From SAR202-VII-2 sp965263165 (GTDB lineage Bacteria > Chloroflexota > Dehalococcoidia > Lucifugimonadales > SAR202-VII-2): a stretch of 64,000 nt of DNA. The translations under genes were made by a program, and so were the position numbers. The stretch covers positions 930,001-994,000 of the forward strand of contig OZ253584.1 of assembly GCA_965263165.1 (NCBI GenBank), read 5' to 3'. Shown one piece after another: positions 51,542-59,859 of the stretch (the stretch's first letter is position 1; every line of letters begins with the position of its first letter). A model generated the notes under the pieces. The model ran no database searches. It saw only the letters and a program-made list of their open reading frames with translations, and had not been told where the DNA came from.

Positions 51542-53794
51542 GTGGTCATCGCAGCATCGGTCCAACTGGACCCCGTCAAGTATGAAATGTTTCTGCACCG
51601 CCTCTGGGCCATCGGCGAGGAGGGCCGCACATCGCTCCAAAGGGTGACGGCGTCGCCCATCGTGTCGCAGGGCGGCGAGTGCATGAGCTCCTTCTACGAC
51701 CCCACGGGTGAGATGATCCTTGCCTGTTCGGGCCACCTGCGCTTCGCCGCGGCCACGTCCGACGCCATCAAGATGCTCATCGAGTGGTATGCCGCCAGTC
51801 CCGGCTTTCACGACGGGGACCAGCTCTTCTTCAACGACCCCTACATCGCTGGAGCTCACACCTACGACATGATGATCGTGAAGCCGATGTTCTGGGAGGG
51901 AAGCCTGATTGGCTGGCTGGCCTCAAGCATCCACACCGCGGACACGGGCGGTGTGATGCGGGGCCTGGCCACGGAGATCTACCACGAGGGCATACGCATC
52001 CAGGGGCTGAAGGTGGTGGAGAAGGGCGAGTTCAGAGAGGACGTGTTCCGCTGCCTCACGGAGCAGTGCCGGGACCCCGGCTACGTTGGGCTGGACATGA
52101 AGTCCATGATCGCCTCCAACAATGTCTGCGCCAAGCGCTACCTGGAGCTTGTGGGAAAGTTCGGGCTGGACTTCATTCAGAACGCCGGACGGAAGATCAT
52201 CGAGGACTCCGACAGGCTGGCCAGAGCCAAACTCCGCGAGCTGCCCGACGGCACATGGACGTCCAGGGTCTACGGCACGGCCTGGGACCGCGTGGGAGGC
52301 GGGGTGCGGCCCTACACTGCCGTCTGCGCCATGACCAAGAACGACGACGAGCTCTACTTCGACTTCACCGGCTCGAGCCCCCAGATGAACGACACCACCA
52401 ACTCGACGCTGGCGGGCACCGAGGCGCAGCTTGCGGTTGCCCTGACAGACTTCCTCTTCTGGGACGTGCCTTGGAGCGACGGCAAGTTCCACCCGGTGCA
52501 CACATACGTGCCGGAGGGGAGCATCCTGAATTGCCGGTTCCCGGCAGCGTGCGGCGCGGCCCCCGGCGTGGGCGTGAGCGCCAAGATCGCGGCCAGCGAG
52601 TGCATCGCCAAGATGCTGTACGCGGGCGGGCTTCAGGAGGACATCAACGCGCCGTGGCAGGGCATTTGGTACTCCGGAGGGCCGGGCTTCTTCTACGGGG
52701 GCCATAACCGGGAGGGCCTCGTTACGGCCCAGGGCCTCTACGACGGACACGGCGCCGGCCTGGGCGCCACGCCGGAACGGGACGGGGTCCACTGCGGCGG
52801 CAACATGAACATCCCCTCCGGCGGCACCAGCGACGTGGAGCGGATTGAGATGCAGTACCCGTTCATCTACTTCACCCGCAACCTGCATAGAGACGGCGGC
52901 GCGCCGGGCAAGTTTGTGGGTGGCGCCGGGAGCAGCCGCATCTACATGGTGTACGAGTCGAAGGACAGCACGGTCAACTACAATCCCTACGGCTGCATTC
53001 CTGAGGGCGCGGGCCTGTTCGGAGGTTATCCCACCGGCCTCGGCGGGATCCGGGGCGTCTACCACACCGAGGGCGCTTCGATCATGGAGCGCATCAAGAA
53101 GGAGCAGTACCCCCTGTGGCCGGAAGTGCTGGAATCGGAGGGGTGGGGCAAGGTTGCCCACCCCGAGAAGGTCGAGGGGCGGGCGCCGCTGCCGGAGTAC
53201 TGCATCGTGGCCGACTTCGTTGCGGGCGGAAGCGGCTACGGCGACCCGTTGGACCGGGAAACGTGGAGGGTTGGCAATGACCTGCGGGACCGACTGGTCT
53301 CGCCGGAGATGGCTCGGCAGATTTTCGGTGTTGAGGTGGATCCTGAAAGCGGCGTTGTGGACGAGGAAGGAACCCGACGGCTGCGGAACGACATTCGCGG
53401 CGAGCGGGTCCGGTCAGGGCGGGCCTACAGTGGGTCAACCTCGGTCTTCGCGGAGGGGTCGTTGAGCTCGGCCAACTTCCAGACGCTCCTTCGCTTCCAC
53501 GATGCGTTGGAGGTTGCTGAGGCCGGCGGCGTCAAAGCCATCCGTTGCGTCAACTGCGCCCACCTGTTCTGCGAACCCGACGACAACTACAAGCGCTACG
53601 CCATACGCCACGTCCAGGAGCTCGAGGAGCTAGTGGGCCGCAGGGTCCCTTCGGGGGAGCCGTACATCGGCGTGTTCCACCAATACTTCTGCCCAGGCTG
53701 TGCGGCGCTGCTCCAGACCGACGTGTACTGCGCCGCGGCCGGCGAGGACGACGCGCCGTTGCAGGACTACTGGCTGACGCCGCAGAGGGGCTAG
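51542..53794 (+). CDS. Hydantoinase B/acetone carboxylase alpha-like subunit fused to a gamma-like zinc domain
   Basis: 750 aa. Residues 1-650 are the HyuB/AcxA fold (GHLRFAAATSDAIKML, DQLFFNDPYIAGAHTYDM, HTADTGGVMRG, NSTLAGTEAQLAVALTDFL, GGNMNIPSGGTSD). The last ~85 residues (CVNCAHLFCEPDDNYKRYA ... YFCPGCAALLQTDVY) resemble the acetone carboxylase gamma subunit with two Cys pairs. Usual substrates are hydantoins, oxoprolines or ketones; no HyuA/AcxB ATPase partner is nearby, so activity is unclear. GTG start with AAGGAGAG upstream. Confidence 0.8.
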   Translation: MVIAASVQLDPVKYEMFLHRLWAIGEEGRTSLQRVTASPIVSQGGECMSSFYDPTGEMILACSGHLRFAAATSDAIKMLIEWYAASPGFHDGDQLFFNDPYIAGAHTYDMMIVKPMFWEGSLIGWLASSIHTADTGGVMRGLATEIYHEGIRIQGLKVVEKGEFREDVFRCLTEQCRDPGYVGLDMKSMIASNNVCAKRYLELVGKFGLDFIQNAGRKIIEDSDRLARAKLRELPDGTWTSRVYGTAWDRVGGGVRPYTAVCAMTKNDDELYFDFTGSSPQMNDTTNSTLAGTEAQLAVALTDFLFWDVPWSDGKFHPVHTYVPEGSILNCRFPAACGAAPGVGVSAKIAASECIAKMLYAGGLQEDINAPWQGIWYSGGPGFFYGGHNREGLVTAQGLYDGHGAGLGATPERDGVHCGGNMNIPSGGTSDVERIEMQYPFIYFTRNLHRDGGAPGKFVGGAGSSRIYMVYESKDSTVNYNPYGCIPEGAGLFGGYPTGLGGIRGVYHTEGASIMERIKKEQYPLWPEVLESEGWGKVAHPEKVEGRAPLPEYCIVADFVAGGSGYGDPLDRETWRVGNDLRDRLVSPEMARQIFGVEVDPESGVVDEEGTRRLRNDIRGERVRSGRAYSGSTSVFAEGSLSSANFQTLLRFHDALEVAEAGGVKAIRCVNCAHLFCEPDDNYKRYAIRHVQELEELVGRRVPSGEPYIGVFHQYFCPGCAALLQTDVYCAAAGEDDAPLQDYWLTPQRG

Positions 53795-53900
53795 CCGGAA
53801 ACGGGACGGTCTCCATCGCGAGAAAGCAACGGGCACAAGGGTAGCAACCGGGCGCGCCCAGAACGAGCGCGCCATCATCTGTGAGGCGAGGAGGAGTCGA

Positions 53901-55082
53901 ATGGGCGGTGCGCTCGAGGGCGTGAAGGTGGTGGAGTTCTCCCGGTACGTGACCGGTCCATATGCGTCCATGCTCCTTGCGGACATGGGGGCCGAGGTTA
54001 TCAAGGTTGAGACGCGGCCGGGGGGCGACCCCTTCCGGGGGTGGGGGGGCCAGGGCTATACGCCCACCTTCTCCAGCCTGAACCGCCGCAAGAAGAGCGT
54101 GGCGGTCAGTATCCGCGAGAAGGCGGGCCAGGAGATTCTTGCCAGGCTCGTTGAGTCTGCCGACGTGTTCATCGAGAACTTCCGGCCCGGCGTGATGGAC
54201 AAGATGGGCATCGGTTACGAGGCCGTGAAGGAGAAGAACCCCGGCCTCATCTATTGCTCGATCTCCGGCTTCGGGCAGACCGGCCCCTATAAGGACTGGC
54301 CCGGCTACGACACCATCGGGCAGGCCATGAGCGGCCTGCTCAGTCTGCTCACCGACCCCGAGGACCCCAAGCCTATGGGCTACTCGTTGTCGGACCACCT
54401 CACTGGGTTCTTCGCCTGCTACGGAGTGCTTGCGGCCCTGTACGCCAGGGAGAAGTCCGGCAGGGGACAGATGGTGGAAACGTCGCTGTTGCAGGCCACG
54501 ACGTCGTTCATCCAGGAGATGGCGGCCAGCCACCTGGCCAGCGGAGAGGTCCCCCGGCGTGACACCCGCGTCCACAACGCGCAGGTCTACGCCTTCATGG
54601 CAGGGGACGGCAAACCCTTTGTCATTCACCTCTCGTCGCCGCCGAAGTTCTGGCAGGGCCTGACGCAGGCGGTGGGCATGCCGGAGCTCCAGGATGACGA
54701 GCGGTTCAAGGAGCGGCCCGGCCGCCAAAAGGGCTACGACGTTCTCCACGGAATCCTGGCGGAGGTCTTTGCCAAGGATGACCGCGATGTTTGGATACAG
54801 AAGCTGCGGGACCAGGATGTCCCCTGTTCCCCCATGTACAACCTGAAAGAGGTCTTCGAGGACCCACAGGTGCGGCACTTGGGCATGCCCATCGAGGTGG
54901 AGCACCCGACGCAGGGGAAGGCAAGGCTGGCCGGCAGTCCGGTGAATCTCAGCGAGACGCCCGCAACCTTCGACCTGGGCGCGCCGGTCCTCGGCGAGCA
55001 CACGGATGAAGTGTTGAGCGGCCTTGGATACGCGAAAGCAGAAATCGACGAGATGCGGCGGCAGGAGGTGCTGGAGCCATGA
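53901..55082 (+). CDS. Class III (family III) CoA-transferase, CaiB/BaiF type
   Basis: 393 aa. VVEFSRYVTGPYASMLLADMG and AEVIKVE open the fold; SIREKAGQEILARLVESADV, NFRPGVMDKMG and the catalytic Asp in YSLSDHLTGFFA are diagnostic. Moves CoA between carboxylic acids via an aspartyl-CoA anhydride. Activates or recycles the acid handled by the operon. GGAGGAG precedes the ATG; overlaps the thiolase-like gene by 4 bases. Confidence 0.9.
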   Translation: MGGALEGVKVVEFSRYVTGPYASMLLADMGAEVIKVETRPGGDPFRGWGGQGYTPTFSSLNRRKKSVAVSIREKAGQEILARLVESADVFIENFRPGVMDKMGIGYEAVKEKNPGLIYCSISGFGQTGPYKDWPGYDTIGQAMSGLLSLLTDPEDPKPMGYSLSDHLTGFFACYGVLAALYAREKSGRGQMVETSLLQATTSFIQEMAASHLASGEVPRRDTRVHNAQVYAFMAGDGKPFVIHLSSPPKFWQGLTQAVGMPELQDDERFKERPGRQKGYDVLHGILAEVFAKDDRDVWIQKLRDQDVPCSPMYNLKEVFEDPQVRHLGMPIEVEHPTQGKARLAGSPVNLSETPATFDLGAPVLGEHTDEVLSGLGYAKAEIDEMRRQEVLEP

Positions 55083-56254
55083 GCAGCCTGAAGGGTAAGT
55101 ACGCCATCATAGGCGCCGGCAACAGCCCGCTTGGGAAGGTTCCGGGCGTGGGCTCGCTTGGACTCTTTGCCCTGGCGGCCAAGGCGGCCATCGAGGACGC
55201 GGGCATCAAGAAAGAGGAGATCGACGGGCTGATGACCCGCGGCCCCGACGAGATCTATTGCCACCACCAGCGCATCGGGCAGATGCTGGGCATCAACGCC
55301 ACCTTCAGCACCTCCACCGACAACGGCGGCGCAAGCCAGCCCCTCGGCGTGGCGCTGGCCTGCATGGCCATCGAAGCGGGCTTGTGCAACACCGTGCTAG
55401 TCGGCTATTCCAGGGATTCGTGGTCGCGGACTCGCCGCAGCGAGGAGGCCAAGATGCGGGTGGCCACCATGCACGAGTCGCAGGCGCGCCAGGAGTTCTC
55501 CCCCGAATTCGGCGTTTATGGGGCGGTCATCAACTACGCCTTCGCCGCACGGCGGCATATGGAACTGTACGGCACGACAAAAGAGCAGTACGGGGCGGTG
55601 GCGGTGAGCTTCCGCAAGCACGCGATGAAGAATCCAGACGCCATGATGCGGGACCCGATGTCCATCGAGGACTACCTGAACGCTCGCATGATCGTTGACC
55701 CGCTGGGCCTGTACGACTGCAGCCTGGTCAGCGACGGCGCCGGCGCTGTCGTTGTGACCTCCGCGGAGCGGGCCAGGGATTTGGGCAAGCCGGCGGCCTA
55801 TGTGCTGGGCTTCGGCGTGGGGAACAACCTGCGCGGCTGGCATCACGGCGACAACATGGTCCACACGGGCGCAAAGCAGGCCGGCGAGGCCGCCTACCGC
55901 ATGGCCGGGGTTGGCCCGCAGGACATCGACGTGGCCCAGATATACGACTGCTTCACGGCCATGGTCGTGTTGCAGCTTGAGGACTATGGCTTCTGCAAGA
56001 AAGGCGAGGGCGGCCCCTTCGCCGCGTCCGGCGCTTTGGATCTGGACGGCGCGCTGCCCACCAACACCTCCGGCGGCCAGCTTTCCGAGGCTCACGTGGA
56101 GGGCATCCTTCAGGTTGTGGAGGGCGTCAGACAGATCCGCCACGACTACGGCCCCGACCGGCAGGTGAAGGACGCGGAGCTATGCCTGGTCAGCGGCCAC
56201 GGCGGCAACACGGTCTGTCAGACGGCGCTCATCCTGGGGCGGGAACCGGGCTAG
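55079..56254 (+). CDS. Thiolase-superfamily (SCP-x-like) protein lacking the nucleophilic Cys
   Basis: 391 aa. N-terminal YAIIGAGNSPLGKVPG, FGVYGAVINYAFAARRHM, LVSDGAGAVVVTSAERA, VDVAQIYDCFTAM-type segment (IDVAQIYDCFTAMVV) and C-terminal SGHGGNTVCQTALILG are those of non-decarboxylating archaeal/SCP-x thiolases. The nucleophile loop is TDNGGASQPLG (80-90) with Gly near 84 where Cys is normal. His of GHGG is kept. Perhaps a structural or acyl-transfer partner; no DUF35 partner gene is adjacent. Last gene of the operon. Confidence 0.85.
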   Translation: MSSLKGKYAIIGAGNSPLGKVPGVGSLGLFALAAKAAIEDAGIKKEEIDGLMTRGPDEIYCHHQRIGQMLGINATFSTSTDNGGASQPLGVALACMAIEAGLCNTVLVGYSRDSWSRTRRSEEAKMRVATMHESQARQEFSPEFGVYGAVINYAFAARRHMELYGTTKEQYGAVAVSFRKHAMKNPDAMMRDPMSIEDYLNARMIVDPLGLYDCSLVSDGAGAVVVTSAERARDLGKPAAYVLGFGVGNNLRGWHHGDNMVHTGAKQAGEAAYRMAGVGPQDIDVAQIYDCFTAMVVLQLEDYGFCKKGEGGPFAASGALDLDGALPTNTSGGQLSEAHVEGILQVVEGVRQIRHDYGPDRQVKDAELCLVSGHGGNTVCQTALILGREPG

Positions 56255-56359
56255 CGCCAAGGGGCAGCGGGCGCCGCGACGGCGCGGGCTGCCTTCTCCG
56301 GCTGGCGTCCGGCATGAGATTGGGCCCATACGCTAGCTGCATCGCGAGCCTCGTCCGCG

Positions 56360-57289
56360 CTATTCGGGGTGATCCCTCAGCCATGCCGCGTAGTCGGAAA
56401 GACCGCGCTCGATGTCATATTCCGGCTCGAAGCCAACGTCCTCTTTCATGCGGCGCATGTCCATAGCCACGTTGGTGCGGCCGGTGGGGCTGAGGCCGGG
56501 TTGCAGCTTCAGGTCGAGGTCCGGCTTTAGCTTCCTGGCCGCGGCAATCAGCTCTTTGTTTGGGACAGAGGCTCCGCCGCCGATGTTGTAGATACGGTGC
56601 GGGAGCTTGTCGGGCATCATCAGCGCCTGGACGGCGCGGGCGCAGTCCTTGACGTGGCACCAGTCGTACTCGTCGTCCTGGAAATCGTTGAAGTCGTATT
56701 GCTCGCCGCGGGCGGCGAAATGGGACAGGCGGCCCGGAAGGTTGAACATGCTGTAGTAGAGCGGGCCGTAGATGAAGCTCATGCGGAGAGTGATTACGTC
56801 CAGGCCGGTCCGGTCGGCGTAGTGGAGGCCAAGGGTCTCGGTGGCCTTTTTGAACGCCTCCACCTGGGTCTTGGACTCAATGGGCAGCGAGTCGTCCTCA
56901 TGGAAGGGGCCCGAGGGAAGGCTCCCATATACCAGCGTGGAGCTGGCGAGGCCCACGCGCTTCACGCCGAAGACGCGGCCGGCTTCCAGAAGGTTGAGCA
57001 ACCCCACGGTATAGATGCGAACGTCGTTGGTTGGGGTGCTGCCGCGCACGGGGGGCGCCACCAAATTGACGATGCCGTCGATGCGGTGCTTCTGCATTGC
57101 CTCGAAAAGGTCGTAGGCGCTGGTGATATCCACCGTCTCCACGAAGAGCCGCTTGCCGAGCTCGTCCTTGAGGAAATCGGGTTCTCGATGGGCGCGATGC
57201 TGGGTCATAACCACGCTCTCGCCGGCATCGAGGAAGAGCTTGGCTGTGTGCAGCCCGATGAAGCCCATGCCGCCGGTGATCAGAATCAT
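56360..57289 (-). CDS. NAD-dependent epimerase/dehydratase family protein, paralogue 2
   Basis: 309 aa, colinear with the protein at 45.4 kb. MILITGGMGFIGLHTAKLFL, LVAPPVRGSTP, YTVGLLNLLEAGRV, FIYGPLYYSMFNLPGRL and DWCHVKDCARA are shared. It also has Val at the catalytic Tyr position (TQVEAFKKATE). GGGAGG precedes the ATG; a longer frame is ignored. The two genes flank the repeat/IS and the catabolic operon, on the strand opposite to that operon. Confidence 0.8.
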   Translation of the reverse strand: MILITGGMGFIGLHTAKLFLDAGESVVMTQHRAHREPDFLKDELGKRLFVETVDITSAYDLFEAMQKHRIDGIVNLVAPPVRGSTPTNDVRIYTVGLLNLLEAGRVFGVKRVGLASSTLVYGSLPSGPFHEDDSLPIESKTQVEAFKKATETLGLHYADRTGLDVITLRMSFIYGPLYYSMFNLPGRLSHFAARGEQYDFNDFQDDEYDWCHVKDCARAVQALMMPDKLPHRIYNIGGGASVPNKELIAAARKLKPDLDLKLQPGLSPTGRTNVAMDMRRMKEDVGFEPEYDIERGLSDYAAWLRDHPE

Positions 57290-57518
57290 TGAAGCCTCCC
57301 CACTGTGAAGGTTGCGCCGCCGGACATCCCGCCGCCCATGCCAGGCGCACCGGCGATGATACGCCCGATGCCCGCCGGAGGCCAAGGCTCTTTGGCTCTG
57401 CAGCGCGTTCGGTAGCCGAGTACGGCTCAGGGGCTGAGGTTGCCGCCCTGCGCGACGTGCGGAGCGTCAGTTGCGTTGCCGGTTGGGTCTGCGGCGGTGG
57501 CGGAGTTAGCGGCGTAGT

Positions 57519-58811
57519 TCAGGGAACTGTTGCGGCGACCTTGCCGCGTAGCGACCAAGGGGTTGCGTGATGGACGGTGGCCTCCACGACTTGGCCCAAG
57601 AGGTTGCCGGGGTCGTCCAGGTAGACGAGCTTGTCGGTGCGGGTGCGGGCGGTCCACTGTCCGCGCTGGTGGCCGTCGACGAGGACGTCATAGGCATTTC
57701 CCACGTAGGCTTGGTTGAGCTCGGCCTGAATACCGGCCTGGAGGTTGTCGATGAGGGTCATGCGGCGGTGCTTCTCCGCCGGAGTCACGTCGTCCGGCAG
57801 GCGCCGGAGGGCCAGGGTGTTGGGCCGGGGCGAATACATGGCCGTATGGACCTTGTCGAAGCGCAGGTCGCGCACCATGTCGTAGGTGTGTTGGAACTGG
57901 GCCTCGCTCTCGCCGGGAAAGCCAACGATGAGGTCGGTCACAATGGCCACATTCGGCACGGTGCACCGGATCCTGTGGACCAAGTCCCGGTACTGGGCGT
58001 TGGTGTAACCCCGGCGCATGTGCTCGAGGATAGTGTCGTCGCCGGCCTGAAAGGGCACATTGAAGTTCTCGCAGACCTTCGGGAGGTCGGCGACTGCTTG
58101 GATGATGCGGCCGGTCATGTCGCTGGGATGGGACGTGAGGAAGCGGATGCGCTGGATGCCGTCCACGTCGTGCACGGCTCCCAATAGGGCCGCTAGGTCG
58201 GGCTGGCCCGGCAGGTCGTAGCCGTAGGCGTCCACGGTCTGCCCCAGGAGCGTGACCTCGCGGACCCCGCGTTGCGCCAGCAGGGACACCTCGCGCACGA
58301 CGTCGGCCACAGGCTTGCTGACCTGGCGGCCGCGACGGTAGGGAATGATGCAGAAGGAGCAGAACTTGTCGCAACCCTGGATGATGGGGACGAAGGCGGT
58401 TACCCGCGCCCCGGGGGGCGCGAGCGGGCCTATGCAGCCTTCGATATCCACGTTCAGACGCTCCCCCAGGAGCTCCAGAAGAGGGGCGTAATTCTGGGGC
58501 TGCATGAACACGTCCACGTAGGGGAAGCGGGCTCGCAGGGCGTCTTGCTCCCTGCCGGGACCGACCATGCAACCCATAAGAGCAACGACCCGCTCGGGGT
58601 TGTCCCGTTTCAGCGGCTTGAGCGTCCCCAGCATGGCGGTGACCTTGTCCTCGGCGTTCTGCCTGACGACGCAGGAGTTGACGACCAGGAGGTCAGCCGC
58701 AGCGGGGCTGTCCGTGGGCGACAGGCCGAGCTGGGTCAGAGCGCCTTCAAGGCGCTCTGAGTCGGCCTTGTTCATCTGGCAGCCGATGGTCCAGGAGTAG
58801 TAGCGTTCCAT
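57519..58811 (-). CDS. miaB: tRNA-2-methylthio-N6-dimethylallyladenosine synthase
   Basis: 430 aa. UPF0004 domain with three Cys (WTIGCQMNKADSE, VNSCVVRQNAE, LMGCMVGPG), radical-SAM CDKFCSFC (IIQGCDKFCSFCIIPY), and a C-terminal TRAM domain (YDVLVDGHQRGQWTARTR). Methylthiolates i6A37 of tRNAs reading UNN codons. Two [4Fe-4S] clusters expected. tRNA-Ser(GCT) lies just upstream. Confidence 0.92.
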   Translation of the reverse strand: MERYYSWTIGCQMNKADSERLEGALTQLGLSPTDSPAAADLLVVNSCVVRQNAEDKVTAMLGTLKPLKRDNPERVVALMGCMVGPGREQDALRARFPYVDVFMQPQNYAPLLELLGERLNVDIEGCIGPLAPPGARVTAFVPIIQGCDKFCSFCIIPYRRGRQVSKPVADVVREVSLLAQRGVREVTLLGQTVDAYGYDLPGQPDLAALLGAVHDVDGIQRIRFLTSHPSDMTGRIIQAVADLPKVCENFNVPFQAGDDTILEHMRRGYTNAQYRDLVHRIRCTVPNVAIVTDLIVGFPGESEAQFQHTYDMVRDLRFDKVHTAMYSPRPNTLALRRLPDDVTPAEKHRRMTLIDNLQAGIQAELNQAYVGNAYDVLVDGHQRGQWTARTRTDKLVYLDDPGNLLGQVVEATVHHATPWSLRGKVAATVP

Positions 58812-58856
58812 AGGTTTGACTGCTGGGATGGGAAGCAGATGAGGGATGATTTGGTA

Positions 58857-58949
58857 TGGCGGAGGGAATGGGATTCGAACCCATGAGGGAGCTCATCACC
58901 CCCAACCCGCTTAGCAGGCGGGCGCACTAGGCCTCTATGCGATCCCTCC
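58857..58949 (-). tRNA. tRNA-Ser(GCT)
   Basis: Class II cloverleaf on the minus strand. Acceptor GGAGGGA pairs with TCCCTCC; discriminator G and an encoded CCA end. Anticodon loop CTGCTAA gives GCT (serine AGC/AGU). Long variable arm with GGGGG/CTCCC-type pairing, and T-loop GTTCGAATC. No intron. Confidence 0.95.
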
Positions 58950-59033
58950 GCGAGCTTCAACTATAGCAAGCCGGGACAACCGGATACAAGGAGACGGGCA
59001 GCCGTCGGCCCCGGCGAGCCCTGGGGCGGACGG

Positions 59034-59504
59034 TCAAGCGCCGTGACTGTGGCGCCCCGCCGCGGCGGGGTGGTGATCCTCGTCGTCAGCGTAGCAGGCG
59101 TCAATGCCGACCCACACCTCACCGTCCTCGAAGACTTCCTTCTTCCAAATGGGAACGGTCTCCTTGATGCGGTCCACGGTGTACTGGGCGGCGGCGAAGG
59201 CCTCCCTGCGGTGAGAGGACCCCACAGCCACCACGAGGCTGATCTCTCCGATGTTCAGATGGCCGAAACGATGGGCTATGGACACCGAGCGAACGCCGAA
59301 GCGCTCGGCTGCTTCATGGGCGATTCGTTCAAGCTCCCTCTGGGCCATGTCTTCGTAGGCCTCGTATTCAAGGGAGACGACGCGGCGGCCGCCTGTGTGG
59401 TCTCGGGTGGTCCCAAGAAAGGTCACGACTCCGCCATTTGCCGGTGCAAGGACGGTTGCGGTGACGGCGTCGGGGTCGACGGGCTGCCTGGTGACCTGGA
59501 TCAT
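59034..59504 (-). CDS. moaE: Molybdopterin synthase catalytic subunit MoaE
   Basis: 156 aa. VVTFLGTTRDHTGGRRV, LEYEAYEDMAQREL, HRFGHLNIGEISLVVAV and VPIWKKE (active-site Lys) are diagnostic. Forms the heterotetramer with MoaD and inserts two sulfurs into precursor Z. C-terminus carries a short His-rich tail (HHPAAAGRHSHGA). Its ATG overlaps the moaD stop by 4 bases. Confidence 0.95.
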   Translation of the reverse strand: MIQVTRQPVDPDAVTATVLAPANGGVVTFLGTTRDHTGGRRVVSLEYEAYEDMAQRELERIAHEAAERFGVRSVSIAHRFGHLNIGEISLVVAVGSSHRREAFAAAQYTVDRIKETVPIWKKEVFEDGEVWVGIDACYADDEDHHPAAAGRHSHGA

Positions 59505-59749
59505 GAGGAACCTCCGCTGACCGGGGGGATCAGGGCGACTTCATCGTTGTCTGCGAGGGGTAGGTCCGGGTTGGCGTACTCCGCGTTGACGGCGACCACG
59601 ATCCGCTCCGGTTGGGGGAGACGGGGGAACTGGTCGTGTAGCCGGACGCGAAGGTCATGGACCGTAGAGCCGGGCGCTAGGTCGATGTCCAAGCTGTCGC
59701 GTCCGGCGAACTCCCGGAACGCTGCGAAGAAACGCACCCTAACCTGCAT
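59501..59749 (-). CDS. moaD: Molybdopterin synthase sulfur-carrier subunit MoaD
   Basis: 82 aa ubiquitin-like protein: VRVRFFAAFREFAGRDSLD, LADNDEVALIPPVSGG. The activated Gly-Gly is normally the extreme C-terminus, but here two Ser residues follow (SGGSS, G79-G80-S81-S82). Adenylation by a MoeB-type enzyme needs a free GG end, so a protease or stop-proximal processing may be required. Coupled to moaE. MoeB-type enzyme is at 28.6 kb. Confidence 0.9.
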   Translation of the reverse strand: MQVRVRFFAAFREFAGRDSLDIDLAPGSTVHDLRVRLHDQFPRLPQPERIVVAVNAEYANPDLPLADNDEVALIPPVSGGSS

Positions 59750-59859
59750 GGATGAACCTCATAACGCGGCCATTATAGCTGGGGCGGGTTGAGGGGCGGA
59801 AGGCTGCCGGGCCGGGTTGCCATGCGCGACGTGTTCCTGCCCATGCCGGCCAATGAGGT

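Noticed and set aside
53550..55001. 483-codon open frame antisense to the CoA-transferase
   Set aside because: Shadow of a strongly conserved gene with clear signatures on the other strand.
45392..57289. Composite transposon or genomic island bounded by the epimerases
   Set aside because: They are divergent protein paralogues, not near-identical DNA, and there is no second IS copy or attachment site.
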